This document shows, in pieces, positions 8,790 to 17,342 of a stretch of DNA of 64,000 bases. The position numbers and the translations under genes are program-made. Below the pieces are notes generated by a model. That model worked only from the letters and a program-made list of their open reading frames with translations. It ran no database searches and was not told the DNA's origin. Source of the DNA: Bacteroides acidifaciens (lineage in GTDB: Bacteria; Bacteroidota; Bacteroidia; Bacteroidales; Bacteroidaceae); contig NZ_CAEUHO010000001.1 of the NCBI RefSeq assembly GCF_903181435.1, positions 2,790,001 through 2,854,000 of the forward strand, given 5' to 3'. Every line of letters starts with the position of its first letter. Position 1 is the stretch's first letter.

Positions 8790-10694
8790 TTAATAATTAG
8801 GATTCTGCACCATATTAGGATTCTTGCTCACTTCTTCAGCCGGAATCGGCAACAAATACTGGCGCGGAGTATCAAAATTACGCACGTCAGGAAGAGTTTT
8901 CACAGTAGCAAATCCATTGATATCCGTAGCATCAATATTCATCCCCTTTACCGGCACATTAAAGTACTTGTCCCCCAGTTTCCAACGACGGATATCCCAA
9001 AAGTTCTGTTGTTCCAGATAAAGCTCTATCATTCTCTCCTGTCTTACAATTTCTGTCAATTTGCCGTTCAGACCACCATTTCCCGTATAGCTCACTATAG
9101 GATTCTTCGCATTCTTCCAGGAATCCTTAACAGAAAGGAGTCCGGCACGCTGACGCACCCTATCCAATTTCTCCATCCCCTTCTCAAGATAGCCTTCTTT
9201 ATCATAGGCGATACATGCTTCCGCATAATTCAGATACAATTCCGCCAGACGAATGACCGGCCATGGATAATCTTTGGAAGGTTCTTTTTGCGACTTGGAA
9301 GCAGCCACTCCCGGATGAACACCTTTTTTATTCAAGTATCCGGTTTTTGAGTAGTTATTATTTCTACCCTGCTTGCCGCAATTTCCCTGTTCCGTAAAAT
9401 CCGTCAACCATTTCTTGCCTTCCGCACGCTCAGCTTTCGCTACATAAGCATTCTCCTTAGACTCTGCCTGGCATTCATAATACCCATTCTGGAATGCAAT
9501 CCAGGCATAAAAACGGGGTTCACGGTCAATATTCATCTTCAAAGTTTGTCCTTCGCCATAAGTAGCATCATCGGGGAACGGAACTACCGAGAACCGATTC
9601 TGATAATCGAACTCGGGATCTTCGTCAATCGGAAGTCCGTTTTTCGTATAAAAGCGCTCCACCATAGTCAAAGTCGGCGCAACACCATTCCAGGAACCAT
9701 CACTCAAATAAGGCAAAGATTTTGGCTGCAAACCATATGCACCTGCCTTACGCGTTTCTGCCATCAACACCTCTTTCGAGTTGTCTTTATCCATAAATGT
9801 AAAACGCATCGTACGCTGCGTCAAATCCTGAGGTTCAGGATAGCCACTCAAATCCCCTTCTTTCATCTCATATAAACTATGCCCGTTAGATTCAGCCAAA
9901 TTAATAGCCTCAAGTGCGGCATCCGCAGCCTTTTTCCACTTATTTTCGTCATAAGAAAGAGGCATCAACGGACTACCGTCCGTGCCGACAAAATCACTGT
10001 AATATTCCGTATTACCATTGAACAAGGGAGAAGCTGCATAAAGTAACAGCCTGGCTTTAAGAGCTTTGGCAGCCACACTAGTTGCAAGACCATATTCCGA
10101 CCCCGTCCGGGTTGCCGGCAGTCTTCCGGCAGCACTGTCAAACATATCACAAGTCCACTGCACACACTCCTCATAAGAGGTACGTCCCAATAAATTATCT
10201 TTTGGAGTATCCAGAACCGGCAGTTCCTTCACTAATACGACAGGACCATAGCATTTAATCAACAACATATGAAAATAAGCAATCAAGAAATCAGCCTGAG
10301 CCACATAACTGTCTATTGTTGCCTGGTCAATACGGGGAACAGAATTTATATTCTGCTTCAACAAATAACATTGGCGGATACCTAGAAACAAATCGTTCCA
10401 ATAACTGATAATCAAATTTCCTGAAGTATAAACACCTTCGGCAAATTTCACGTACGATTCCTGTGTAAAAGGACTTATAATCTCATCTCCACTGAAATCC
10501 AGGCAATTCTGCACCATATTAATCTGCGGTATATATCCATAACATGAATATAGAAACCTTTCCGCCGCCTTAGGACTGGAAAAAGCATCTTTATCACTGG
10601 CTTTTTCCGCCGGCACCACATCTAGAAAATCACAGGACACCATTACAGTTCCCACTAACAATGCAAAAAACAGATATTTTATTATATTTTTCAT
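8790..10694 (-). CDS. RagB/SusD family glycan-binding lipoprotein (locus 1)
   Basis: A 634-residue lipoprotein with lipobox MVSC and Cys21, then DFLDVVP, the usual SusD N-terminus. TPR-like helices and the conserved C-terminal block (EIVRQERMIELYLEQQNFWDIRRWK) are present, and it ends at the typical LPIPAEEVSKNPNMVQNPNY. SusD proteins form the lid over the SusC barrel and capture oligosaccharides at the surface. The gene starts 11 bases after the SusC gene stop. In the current orientation of the upstream invertible segment its operon lacks the ECF-type promoter. Confidence 0.95.
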   Translation of the reverse strand: MKNIIKYLFFALLVGTVMVSCDFLDVVPAEKASDKDAFSSPKAAERFLYSCYGYIPQINMVQNCLDFSGDEIISPFTQESYVKFAEGVYTSGNLIISYWNDLFLGIRQCYLLKQNINSVPRIDQATIDSYVAQADFLIAYFHMLLIKCYGPVVLVKELPVLDTPKDNLLGRTSYEECVQWTCDMFDSAAGRLPATRTGSEYGLATSVAAKALKARLLLYAASPLFNGNTEYYSDFVGTDGSPLMPLSYDENKWKKAADAALEAINLAESNGHSLYEMKEGDLSGYPEPQDLTQRTMRFTFMDKDNSKEVLMAETRKAGAYGLQPKSLPYLSDGSWNGVAPTLTMVERFYTKNGLPIDEDPEFDYQNRFSVVPFPDDATYGEGQTLKMNIDREPRFYAWIAFQNGYYECQAESKENAYVAKAERAEGKKWLTDFTEQGNCGKQGRNNNYSKTGYLNKKGVHPGVAASKSQKEPSKDYPWPVIRLAELYLNYAEACIAYDKEGYLEKGMEKLDRVRQRAGLLSVKDSWKNAKNPIVSYTGNGGLNGKLTEIVRQERMIELYLEQQNFWDIRRWKLGDKYFNVPVKGMNIDATDINGFATVKTLPDVRNFDTPRQYLLPIPAEEVSKNPNMVQNPNY

Positions 10695-10705
10695 ACTATG
10701 TAAAT

Positions 10706-13700
10706 TTAATTGTTGAAAGTCATTTGGAAACCTACATTAAAGACACGTTGTGTAGGGTATTTCAAGCCGCTTCCGCCTCCCTGTTCCGGATCCCATAAAT
10801 CAAACTTAGAGAATGTCAACAAGTTGGAACCGCTGACATAGAAGCGCATTCTTTTAAATGTATATCCAATCTCCATATTTTTCAGTTTCAAGAACGAACC
10901 GTCACGCATCCAATAATCAGATGTACGACCGGAGTTGCCGGGATTCGTATTATTCAGACTAGTTTTACGGGTCAAACGCGGATATTTCGCATCTACATTC
11001 TGATTCGTCGGCGACCATCTGTCATCTGCCACAAATTGCAGCACATTACGCAACGAGTTATCACCGAAAGGATGGAATCCACTCATAAACAAAGACGTTT
11101 TCGCTACTCCCTGAAAGAAAAAAGAAAAGTCCCAGTTTTTATATTTGAACGAAGGACCGAAACCATATACGATTTCAGGAACCGTAGGATTTCCAATCCA
11201 TGTCCAGTCGTCCACGTCCACTATATCATCTCCATAGCCATGCATATTCGATACATTGAGGTATTTGATGTCACCTGCTCCCAGAGTGGAACCCATCTGT
11301 TGATTGTAACGGTCAATTTCAGCCTCATCTAAAAATAATCCATTCGACAAATATCCCTGGTTGACATTGGCACTCTGACCGACTTTCGACTGAAAGGCAT
11401 ATTTAGGAGCTTCATCATATTTAGTAATCTCATTGTGGGCATAGGTAAAGGTTCCCTTAAAATTCATATAGAAATCCTTGCTGAACGCCTTGTTATAATC
11501 AATAGAGAAATCGAGTCCCTGATTTTTCATCTCGGCAAGATTACCAAACACATCGGTCGTTCCGGTTCCCAGATAAGTAGGAATAGTTCCTTTTTTCTGG
11601 AATATATCTCTACGAGTCTCACGGAAAATATCGACAACAATGTTCAAGCTGTTCAATAATTGCAAGTCAACACCAAGGTTAATCTTTTCTCCCACCTCCC
11701 AAGTGATATTAGTATTTTCATAACGGGTATAAACCGGTCCGCTCAATCCGTAGTTCTGGTCGATACCTGTAGTAAATCCCTTACCGGACAGATTTATCGT
11801 AGGCATATAAATAAACCTTTCACCACCAATCTGGTCATTACCGACCAATCCCCATGAGCCGCGTAATTTCATACTGGTAACAATCTTACGCAGAGGTTCA
11901 AAGAAACTTTCTTCACTGATATTATATCCCAACGCTATAGAAGGGAAAAATCCCCAGCGATGTCCCTTCGCAAAATTCTCAGAGCCATTATAACCCATAT
12001 TGACTTCCGCCATATATTTTCCGTCGTATGCATACGAAAGGCGTCCGGCAAGACCTTGCTTACGTTTGGGCAGCGAATTGATAAGGTCGTTACCCGGCAC
12101 ATTGTTCACTAGTTCGTCTTGATTATAAAGCAACATAGCATTCACATCATGCTTTCCGAATGTACGGTTATAATCAACCATTGCTTCCAGATAAATCCGA
12201 CGATCTCCCGCCGTCTCATTAGTATTGTTTAAGTCAGTCGACACTTCATTACCTACTCTGTTGGTGGTATAACTATACGAACCGTCTTCATTCTGTTCAT
12301 ACGACCCTAACAAATATTTATTCCATCCGGCACTATATTTATTGACAGATTTCGACCAGTTCTTGAACGTTCCCAATGCCTTAAACCGAAGTCCCTTGGT
12401 CAGAAAGTCTAATTTCTGTTCAAACTCAAGAGCAGCAATAACCGTACTTTCAAATGTATCATTATACCCCGTAGCCAACTGGGCAACCGGATTTCCCTGA
12501 TATGCCGTAATCAAACGGTCGGTAGTACCCCATTTCACATGATTGGTTGTCCCGTCCGGTTCATAGAAAACAGGCGCTTCAACCGGACTTGAGTTCATAG
12601 CATCCGCAAAAATATCATCAATACCACGGTTAGGCTCACGCAAATCACGAAGTTGTACGTTCAATCTCACTGACAACTTGGATGTTTTGCTGAGGTATGC
12701 ATTAATATTGTTCTGGAAAGCATAACGCATCACATCAATATTATTGTTATAAGAGAAAAAGTCCTTCGAACGATTCTTCAGCATACCCGATTCGTGATTG
12801 ACCGAGATACTTGAAAAATAATCAATCTTCTTCCCTCCGCCACGGATGTTGAAGTTCACTTTCTCATTGAAAGCCACATTATTAAAAATCTCATCATACC
12901 AGTCCACATCCGGAAAAACATACGGGTTCAGTTTCATACGCGTCCCGTTAATCTTATCCTGACTATACAAAACGTCCGGACTGCCATCATTCTTCACAGC
13001 TTCATTGAACAGCTCCATATACATAGCTCCGTCCACGAACTTAGGAGTCTTGGTAGGTTGGCTGACCTGTCCCTCTACACGGAAGTTTATAATCGGCTTG
13101 TCCAGATTCTGTCCGGATTTAGTAGTGACAATCATAACACCGTTTGCACCACGAGTTCCGTACATTGCCGTAGCGGTAGCATCCTTCAAGATAGAGAAAC
13201 CGTCAATCACTTCCGGATCCAATGCATTCAAATCAGCGGAAGATACCTGCACACCGTCAATGATAATCAAAGGCGATGTAGCCTGACTCAAGGTTGAAAT
13301 TCCTCGAATCCAGAAGTCAGAACCATCCGCTCCGGGACGACCGGTACGCTGGACAGCAACCACACCCGACAAACGGCCGGCAAATGAATTGGAAAGATTC
13401 GTTGAAGGAACTTTCAATTCCGCCGGACGGATAGCCTGCACCGACCCTACCATACTCGCCTTTTTCTGTCCTGTTCCGTAAGCTGTTACCACAACTTCTT
13501 CAAGTGCCTGTGTATCCTCCGACAAGTCAATGGCAAGCACTTTCCGATTGCCAACTTTCACTTCCTTGGTTGTGTATCCCACATACGAGACTTTCAGAAC
13601 ATCCTGCGGATTTGCCTGAATCACAAACTTACCGTCAATATCAGTGATAACACCCGTCGCGGTTCCCACAATAGCGACACTCGCTCCAATGACAGCCTCT

Positions 13701-14089
13701 CCCGTTCGCGCGTCAGTAACGACACCCACAATTTCCGCTTTTTTGGCTTGTTGGACAGATTCCGTTTTACTCACTTTTAAAATAACATCATTACCTTGAA
13801 TCAGCCAGGTGATTCCTGTATTGGCAAAGACTTCCTTTAACACCTTATCAATTGTACCCGAACAATTGACATTTTTCAGTCGAATGTTTTTCAAATCCGC
13901 TGCATTATAAAAAAAGACATAACTACTGTTTTTTTCAATGAGCATAATAGCTTCTTTGATAGTAATAGACTGTCCTTTTACCGTAATATGCCCCTGAGCT
14001 CCAAGGGCCGTCAACGGATAAAAAAGCAAAACTAGCACGATACACTTGAAATATCGTACGCAACTTTGAAAACTGAGTGATTTTCTCAT
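10706..14089 (-). CDS. SusC/RagA TonB-linked outer-membrane transporter with STN domain (locus 1)
   Basis: An 1127-residue protein with a signal peptide ending near LTALGAQG. Order of domains: STN signalling domain at about residues 35-110, carboxypeptidase-D-like domain at about 120-200 (VTDARTGEAVIGASV), plug with SILKDATATAMYGTRGANGV at about 275-330, then the 22-strand barrel. It imports oligosaccharides with SusD using TonB energy. The STN domain means it can signal to the anti-sigma factor encoded just upstream (44 bases away), which fits the sigma/anti-sigma design of mucin-glycan loci. It is closely paralogous to the SusC at 19861. Confidence 0.96.
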   Translation of the reverse strand: MRKSLSFQSCVRYFKCIVLVLLFYPLTALGAQGHITVKGQSITIKEAIMLIEKNSSYVFFYNAADLKNIRLKNVNCSGTIDKVLKEVFANTGITWLIQGNDVILKVSKTESVQQAKKAEIVGVVTDARTGEAVIGASVAIVGTATGVITDIDGKFVIQANPQDVLKVSYVGYTTKEVKVGNRKVLAIDLSEDTQALEEVVVTAYGTGQKKASMVGSVQAIRPAELKVPSTNLSNSFAGRLSGVVAVQRTGRPGADGSDFWIRGISTLSQATSPLIIIDGVQVSSADLNALDPEVIDGFSILKDATATAMYGTRGANGVMIVTTKSGQNLDKPIINFRVEGQVSQPTKTPKFVDGAMYMELFNEAVKNDGSPDVLYSQDKINGTRMKLNPYVFPDVDWYDEIFNNVAFNEKVNFNIRGGGKKIDYFSSISVNHESGMLKNRSKDFFSYNNNIDVMRYAFQNNINAYLSKTSKLSVRLNVQLRDLREPNRGIDDIFADAMNSSPVEAPVFYEPDGTTNHVKWGTTDRLITAYQGNPVAQLATGYNDTFESTVIAALEFEQKLDFLTKGLRFKALGTFKNWSKSVNKYSAGWNKYLLGSYEQNEDGSYSYTTNRVGNEVSTDLNNTNETAGDRRIYLEAMVDYNRTFGKHDVNAMLLYNQDELVNNVPGNDLINSLPKRKQGLAGRLSYAYDGKYMAEVNMGYNGSENFAKGHRWGFFPSIALGYNISEESFFEPLRKIVTSMKLRGSWGLVGNDQIGGERFIYMPTINLSGKGFTTGIDQNYGLSGPVYTRYENTNITWEVGEKINLGVDLQLLNSLNIVVDIFRETRRDIFQKKGTIPTYLGTGTTDVFGNLAEMKNQGLDFSIDYNKAFSKDFYMNFKGTFTYAHNEITKYDEAPKYAFQSKVGQSANVNQGYLSNGLFLDEAEIDRYNQQMGSTLGAGDIKYLNVSNMHGYGDDIVDVDDWTWIGNPTVPEIVYGFGPSFKYKNWDFSFFFQGVAKTSLFMSGFHPFGDNSLRNVLQFVADDRWSPTNQNVDAKYPRLTRKTSLNNTNPGNSGRTSDYWMRDGSFLKLKNMEIGYTFKRMRFYVSGSNLLTFSKFDLWDPEQGGGSGLKYPTQRVFNVGFQMTFNN

Positions 14090-14133
14090 GCTTTAATTAA
14101 GTTTGATTAGACATATGGTTAATAAAAAATAGA

Positions 14134-14832
14134 CTAGTACAAAATGAACCGGTCATCTACTTTCCGGATATTCAAATTCAAGCTGAAACGAATCTTATTG
14201 AGTACATTATCCAAAGATTCATTGTAATGAATACTGCCGCTAAATGAGACTTCATCACGATGCACACCTTCCACAAGAATATCAGTATGGTACATCCGGC
14301 TCACGATTTGAATCAATTGAGCCAACGGGACATCCTTGAAGTTGTATCTCCCGTTTTCCCAACTGATATTGGCTATATTATCTAATTGTGTTTGTGAATT
14401 CATCGAATTGTAAGTCAGTTTTTGTAGAGAAAGCATTGCCGTTTTTTGGCGGGTAGACGGAATATTAAATTCTATTTCACCTTCAAACAGAGTTACTTCG
14501 CTACGATATGCGTCTTCTTGCTTCACCAAAAAACAAGTTCCTTTCACCTCTATAAATGCATCGTTTATATATACCTGAAATGTGCTGCCCTTATGTTTTC
14601 GTACTTCAAATAAGGAATTTCCTTCCAGCCACACTCTTCTGTCTTGCATGAATGCCTTTGCGTACCGGATTGAACTGCCCGGCTGCATCCATACTTTTGT
14701 ACTGTCGGGCAGCACGTATAACTGATTCTTTTCAGCTATTATTTTAATGCTTTTTTCTACCCCTGTTTCATCATGTACAGATAAAAACAGCAAACCTCCT
14801 ATTATCAGGAGAATAGCAACGGCAGCAGCCAA
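14134..14832 (-). CDS. FecR-type anti-sigma factor, C-terminal part, separated from its 5' end by inversion
   Basis: This reading frame holds the transmembrane helix (AAAVAILLIIGGLLFL), FecR domain (YVLPDSTKVWMQPGSSIRYAK, GNSLFEVRKHKGSTF) and C-terminal DUF4974 domain of an anti-sigma factor. It lacks the cytoplasmic sigma-binding domain. The only start is TTG at 14832, inside the membrane helix, which is not credible. Upstream the frame continues through the left inverted repeat as LVHIELWHSL with no usable start. The missing 79 codons lie on the other strand at 15008-15247. Inversion of 14839-15244 would give one gene from 15075 to 14134 of 313 residues, against 312 for the paralogue at 18912. 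In the orientation shown this part is probably not translated. Confidence 0.88.
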   Translation of the reverse strand: MAAAVAILLIIGGLLFLSVHDETGVEKSIKIIAEKNQLYVLPDSTKVWMQPGSSIRYAKAFMQDRRVWLEGNSLFEVRKHKGSTFQVYINDAFIEVKGTCFLVKQEDAYRSEVTLFEGEIEFNIPSTRQKTAMLSLQKLTYNSMNSQTQLDNIANISWENGRYNFKDVPLAQLIQIVSRMYHTDILVEGVHRDEVSFSGSIHYNESLDNVLNKIRFSLNLNIRKVDDRFILY

Positions 14833-14838
14833 CGAATG

Positions 14839-14860
14839 CCATAGTTCTATATGAACTAAA
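14839..14860 (+). repeat. Left inverted repeat of the switch
   Basis: Reads CCATAGTTC-TATAT-GAACTAAA. Inside is a symmetric core TAGTTC-N5-GAACTA, as expected for a recombinase crossover site with two opposed binding half-sites. It is identical to the reverse complement of 15223-15244, and the similarity stops abruptly on both sides. Confidence 0.93.
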
Positions 14861-14944
14861 TTAAAATAAGAACAGGAAAAAGGTAATTGAAGGGTAAATC
14901 AAGAAAATCTCCAGTTTTCTCAAATAAAATCGTCATTTATTGTA

Positions 14945-14971
14945 GGGATAAGCCAAGCTGCGGTGTATTTA
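14945..14971 (+). promoter_or_regulatory. ECF-type promoter motif inside the invertible segment
   Basis: GGGATA (14945-14950), exactly 14 bp, then GTATTTA (14965-14971). The same arrangement precedes three other transcription units here (15349, 18836, 32075). It starts 63 bases and ends 36 bases before the anti-sigma ATG. It now points toward the GH110 gene. After inversion it would point toward SusC1/SusD1/M60. Confidence 0.7.
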
Positions 14972-15007
14972 TATATGTAGCACCAATTAGCGAATAACAA
15001 GATTGAA

Positions 15008-15247
15008 ATGGAAACAAATATAGATAAACGAAAAAGATTGATAAAAAGACTCCTGGCTGAAGAGTTGTTACCGGAAGAAAGACAATATCTGCTAAAGAGA
15101 AAATCGGTAGAAAAAGAGATGCAAAAACAATGGAAACAGTTTGCTGATGAACCGATTAAGTCCAGAATAAAAAAGAGAATATGGCAGAATATCCAGCACA
15201 GATGCAATGGTAAATCCAAAACTTTAGTTCATATAGAACTATGGTAA
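15008..15247 (+). CDS. Anti-sigma factor N-terminal (sigma-binding) domain, 79-aa product of the OFF orientation
   Basis: A 79-residue frame starting METNIDKRKRLIKRLLAEEL and ending LVHIELW, with a TAA just beyond the right repeat. It aligns over its whole length with the first 78 residues of the anti-sigma factor at 18912: KSLIKSLLSGRLTKKQRREF corresponds to KRLIKRLLAEELLPEERQYL, and EIRKQW to EMQKQW. In FecR-type proteins this is the cytoplasmic domain that holds the ECF sigma factor, placed before the membrane helix. Here it lacks the helix and the FecR domain, so it would be a free, soluble peptide. Whether it blocks or assists the sigma factor is not known. Confidence 0.85.
   Translation: METNIDKRKRLIKRLLAEELLPEERQYLLKRKSVEKEMQKQWKQFADEPIKSRIKKRIWQNIQHRCNGKSKTLVHIELW
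15223..15244 (+). repeat. Right inverted repeat of the switch
   Basis: Reads TTTAGTTC-ATATA-GAACTATGG, the exact reverse complement of 14839-14860. It encodes LVHIELW in the 79-aa frame, and is followed at once by TAA in this orientation. Confidence 0.93.
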
Positions 15248-15348
15248 TGTCCACAATAGATTCTACGACCTATCTACATTCACCACATAAAAAATCTGCC
15301 CGAAAGAAGGTAAATACTAAAAAAACTTTTTTTTTCAATGAAAGCGTA

Positions 15349-15375
15349 GGGTTACTGGCTAATTAATAGTATTTA
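15349..15375 (+). promoter_or_regulatory. ECF-type promoter motif before the GH110 gene
   Basis: GGGTTA (15349-15354), 14 bp, then GTATTTA (15369-15375), ending 35 bases before the GH110 ATG. It lies outside the invertible segment, so it is unaffected by switching. No TAnnTTTG box is evident between it and the gene. Confidence 0.7.
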
Positions 15376-15410
15376 TGTAAGAAACAAGTATCTAACAAAC
15401 TACAGAACGT

Positions 15411-17258
15411 ATGAAAACACTCTTATCATTGAAATCAATTTTACTGTTTGCATTATTGTCTTGCACAGTCAGCATTTCAGCAAGTAAAATTATCTCAGTA
15501 ACCGATTTCGGTTTAAAACCCGACAGCCGTATCAATGCGGTTCCATTTGTACAAAAAGCTATTAAAATCTGTAAAGAGAATCCCGGCTCCATTCTTGTCT
15601 TTCCCAAAGGGAGATATGATTTCTGGGCACAACATGCCATTGAAAAGGAATATCACGAGACAAATACATACGATGTAAATCCCAAGATCCTTGCAATATT
15701 GTTGGACGAAGTCAACGACCTGACTATTGACGGTAACGGCTCGGAATTCATCATGCACGGGCGAATGCAACCGTTCACTCTGGATCACTGCCAAAATGTT
15801 ACACTGAAAAACTTCACCGTAGACTGGGATATCCCTTTAACCGCACAAGGCACTGTCGTTGAATCGACACCCGACTTCATGGAAATCGAAATCGACGCCT
15901 GCCAATATCCGTACATCATCGAAAACAAGCGACTGACTTTTGTTGGTGAAGGATGGAAAAGCAGCGTGTGGTCGATTATGCAATTCGCCCCTAAAACCCA
16001 CTTCGTTTTGCCCAATACAGGTGACAATTTGGGATGGCGCGGCTATGACGCAGTGGAAGTGGGTCGCGGACGTGTACGCTTGTCCGACCCCAAAGGGGAA
16101 GCAAACAAGTTCTATCCTGTAGCAGGCACTATCCTCGTGTTGAGACATAGCACCCGCGACCATGCCGGCATTTTCATTTTCCATAGCACAAACACTAAAA
16201 TGGAAAACCTGAAATTATTCCATACATGCGGATTAGGTATCTTGTCACAATACAGCAAGAACATATCTTTTGATGATGTCCATATTATCCCGAATGCTTC
16301 AAAAGGGCGTGTATTAAGCGGACATGATGACGGCTTTCACTTCATGGGATGCAGCGGGCTGCTCAAGATTGAAAATTGCAGTTGGGCAGGACTGATGGAC
16401 GATCCCATCAACATTCACGGAACCTGTTCACGTATCATGGAAGTCCTCTCGCCCACCCGTATAAAATGCAAGTTCATGCAAGATATGAGCGAAGGCATGG
16501 AATGGGGACGTCCGGACGAAACGCTCGGATTCATTGAACACAAGACAATGCGTACGGTAGCCACCGGAAAGATGAATAAGTTCGAAACGCTCAACAAATC
16601 CGAATTTATCATCGAACTGTCCGCCCCACTCCCTACCGGAGTAGAAGCCGGATATGTAATAGAAAACCTGACATGTACTCCAGATGCGGAAATACGCAAC
16701 TGCCGTTTCGGAAGCTGCCGTGCACGTGGTTTGCTTGTATCTACCCCCGGAAAGGTCATTGTCGAAAACAACATATTTGAATCAAGCGGTTCCGCTATTT
16801 TAATTGCCGGAGATGCCAATGCCTGGTATGAATCAGGAGCTGTAAAATATGTGTTGATACGTAACAATGTTTTCCGCTATCCATGCAACTCTTCACTTTA
16901 CCAATTCTGTGAAGCCGTAATCAGCATTGATCCGGAAATACCGACACCGGAACAAAAGTACCCATACCACCGTAATATCCGGATTACAAACAACACCTTC
17001 CACTTGTTTGACTATCCGATTCTCTTCGCCCGTTCGGTAGACGGACTGACTTTCTCCAACAACACTCTGATACGCGATACAACCTATCAGCCATATCATT
17101 ACCGTAAAGAAGGAATCACTCTGGAAGCCTGCAAGTCTGTGATTATTTCAAATAACAAGATTGAAGGGGATGTATTAGGGCGCACTGTAAAATTTGAAAA
17201 CATGAAGTCGTCCGATATAAAAATAAGCAAGAATCCATTCTTTCAGAAAATCAAATAA
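15411..17258 (+). CDS. glaB: GH110 alpha-1,3-galactosidase
   Basis: A 615-residue secreted protein with a signal peptide (about residues 1-24) and a right-handed parallel beta-helix fold. The N-terminal block VTDFGLKPDSR, LVFPKGRYDFWAQH and MQPFTLDHCQNVTLKNFTVDW matches my recollection of Bacteroides GlaA/GlaB. Paired acidic motifs GHDDGFHF (Asp306/307) and LMDDPINIHGT (Asp330/331) are candidates for the active site. GH110 enzymes remove terminal alpha-1,3-galactose, as in the blood group B antigen; the B-type enzymes also act on linear alpha-1,3-galactosides. The gene sits beside the switch and has its own ECF-type promoter motif, so it should respond to the same sigma factors as the SusCD loci. 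Confidence 0.88.
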   Translation: MKTLLSLKSILLFALLSCTVSISASKIISVTDFGLKPDSRINAVPFVQKAIKICKENPGSILVFPKGRYDFWAQHAIEKEYHETNTYDVNPKILAILLDEVNDLTIDGNGSEFIMHGRMQPFTLDHCQNVTLKNFTVDWDIPLTAQGTVVESTPDFMEIEIDACQYPYIIENKRLTFVGEGWKSSVWSIMQFAPKTHFVLPNTGDNLGWRGYDAVEVGRGRVRLSDPKGEANKFYPVAGTILVLRHSTRDHAGIFIFHSTNTKMENLKLFHTCGLGILSQYSKNISFDDVHIIPNASKGRVLSGHDDGFHFMGCSGLLKIENCSWAGLMDDPINIHGTCSRIMEVLSPTRIKCKFMQDMSEGMEWGRPDETLGFIEHKTMRTVATGKMNKFETLNKSEFIIELSAPLPTGVEAGYVIENLTCTPDAEIRNCRFGSCRARGLLVSTPGKVIVENNIFESSGSAILIAGDANAWYESGAVKYVLIRNNVFRYPCNSSLYQFCEAVISIDPEIPTPEQKYPYHRNIRITNNTFHLFDYPILFARSVDGLTFSNNTLIRDTTYQPYHYRKEGITLEACKSVIISNNKIEGDVLGRTVKFENMKSSDIKISKNPFFQKIK

Positions 17259-17273
17259 TTAAAAGATTATTGT

Positions 17274-17320
17274 GGCGCTTTAGGTTACTTAAAGCTATGC
17301 TTTCCAACCTCTAAAGCGCC
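17274..17320. terminator. Bidirectional terminator between convergent GH110 and sigma genes
   Basis: Arms ggcgctttag (17274-17283) and ctaaagcgcc (17311-17320) form a GC-rich stem, extended by aggtt/aacct with a small offset. It is followed by GCTTTTCTCC. Confidence 0.7.
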
Positions 17321-17342
17321 GCTTTTCTCCATTACAATGAAG

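Larger units (their letters stand above)
14839..15244. other. Invertible DNA segment (phase switch) carrying promoter and 5' end of the anti-sigma gene
   Basis: The segment is bounded by perfect 22-bp inverted repeats (14839-14860 and 15223-15244) and has a 362-bp interior. The interior holds an ECF-type promoter motif (14945-14971) and the first 72 codons of the anti-sigma gene, now pointing away from the remainder. Seven residues, LVHIELW, are encoded identically in both repeats. Flipping therefore keeps the reading frame exactly: codon TGG at the end of the right repeat would be followed by CAT TCG TTG GCT. The paralogue supports the joined product, with VPVELRWYFAAASLA aligning to LVHIELWHSLAAAVA. 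Switching itself is inferred. No recombinase gene is in the window. Confidence 0.9.

Noticed and set aside
14134..14832. Stand-alone 232-aa protein from TTG 14832
   Set aside because: The start would fall inside the membrane helix and remove the sigma-binding domain present in the paralogue.
15015..15022. Minus-strand TATATTTG as a promoter able to drive SusC1 in the present orientation
   Set aside because: It fits TAnnTTTG but has no -33 element and lies within coding sequence. I keep it only as a possible source of leaky expression.
14920..15219. 99-codon minus-strand frame inside the invertible segment
   Set aside because: It is the shadow of the anti-sigma 5' end; hydrophobic composition comes from the reverse of Lys-rich codons.
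14134..15247. Anti-sigma gene seen as a simple frameshift or decayed pseudogene
   Set aside because: The two halves are on opposite strands, the boundary falls exactly on perfect 22-bp inverted repeats, and joining keeps the frame and expected length.
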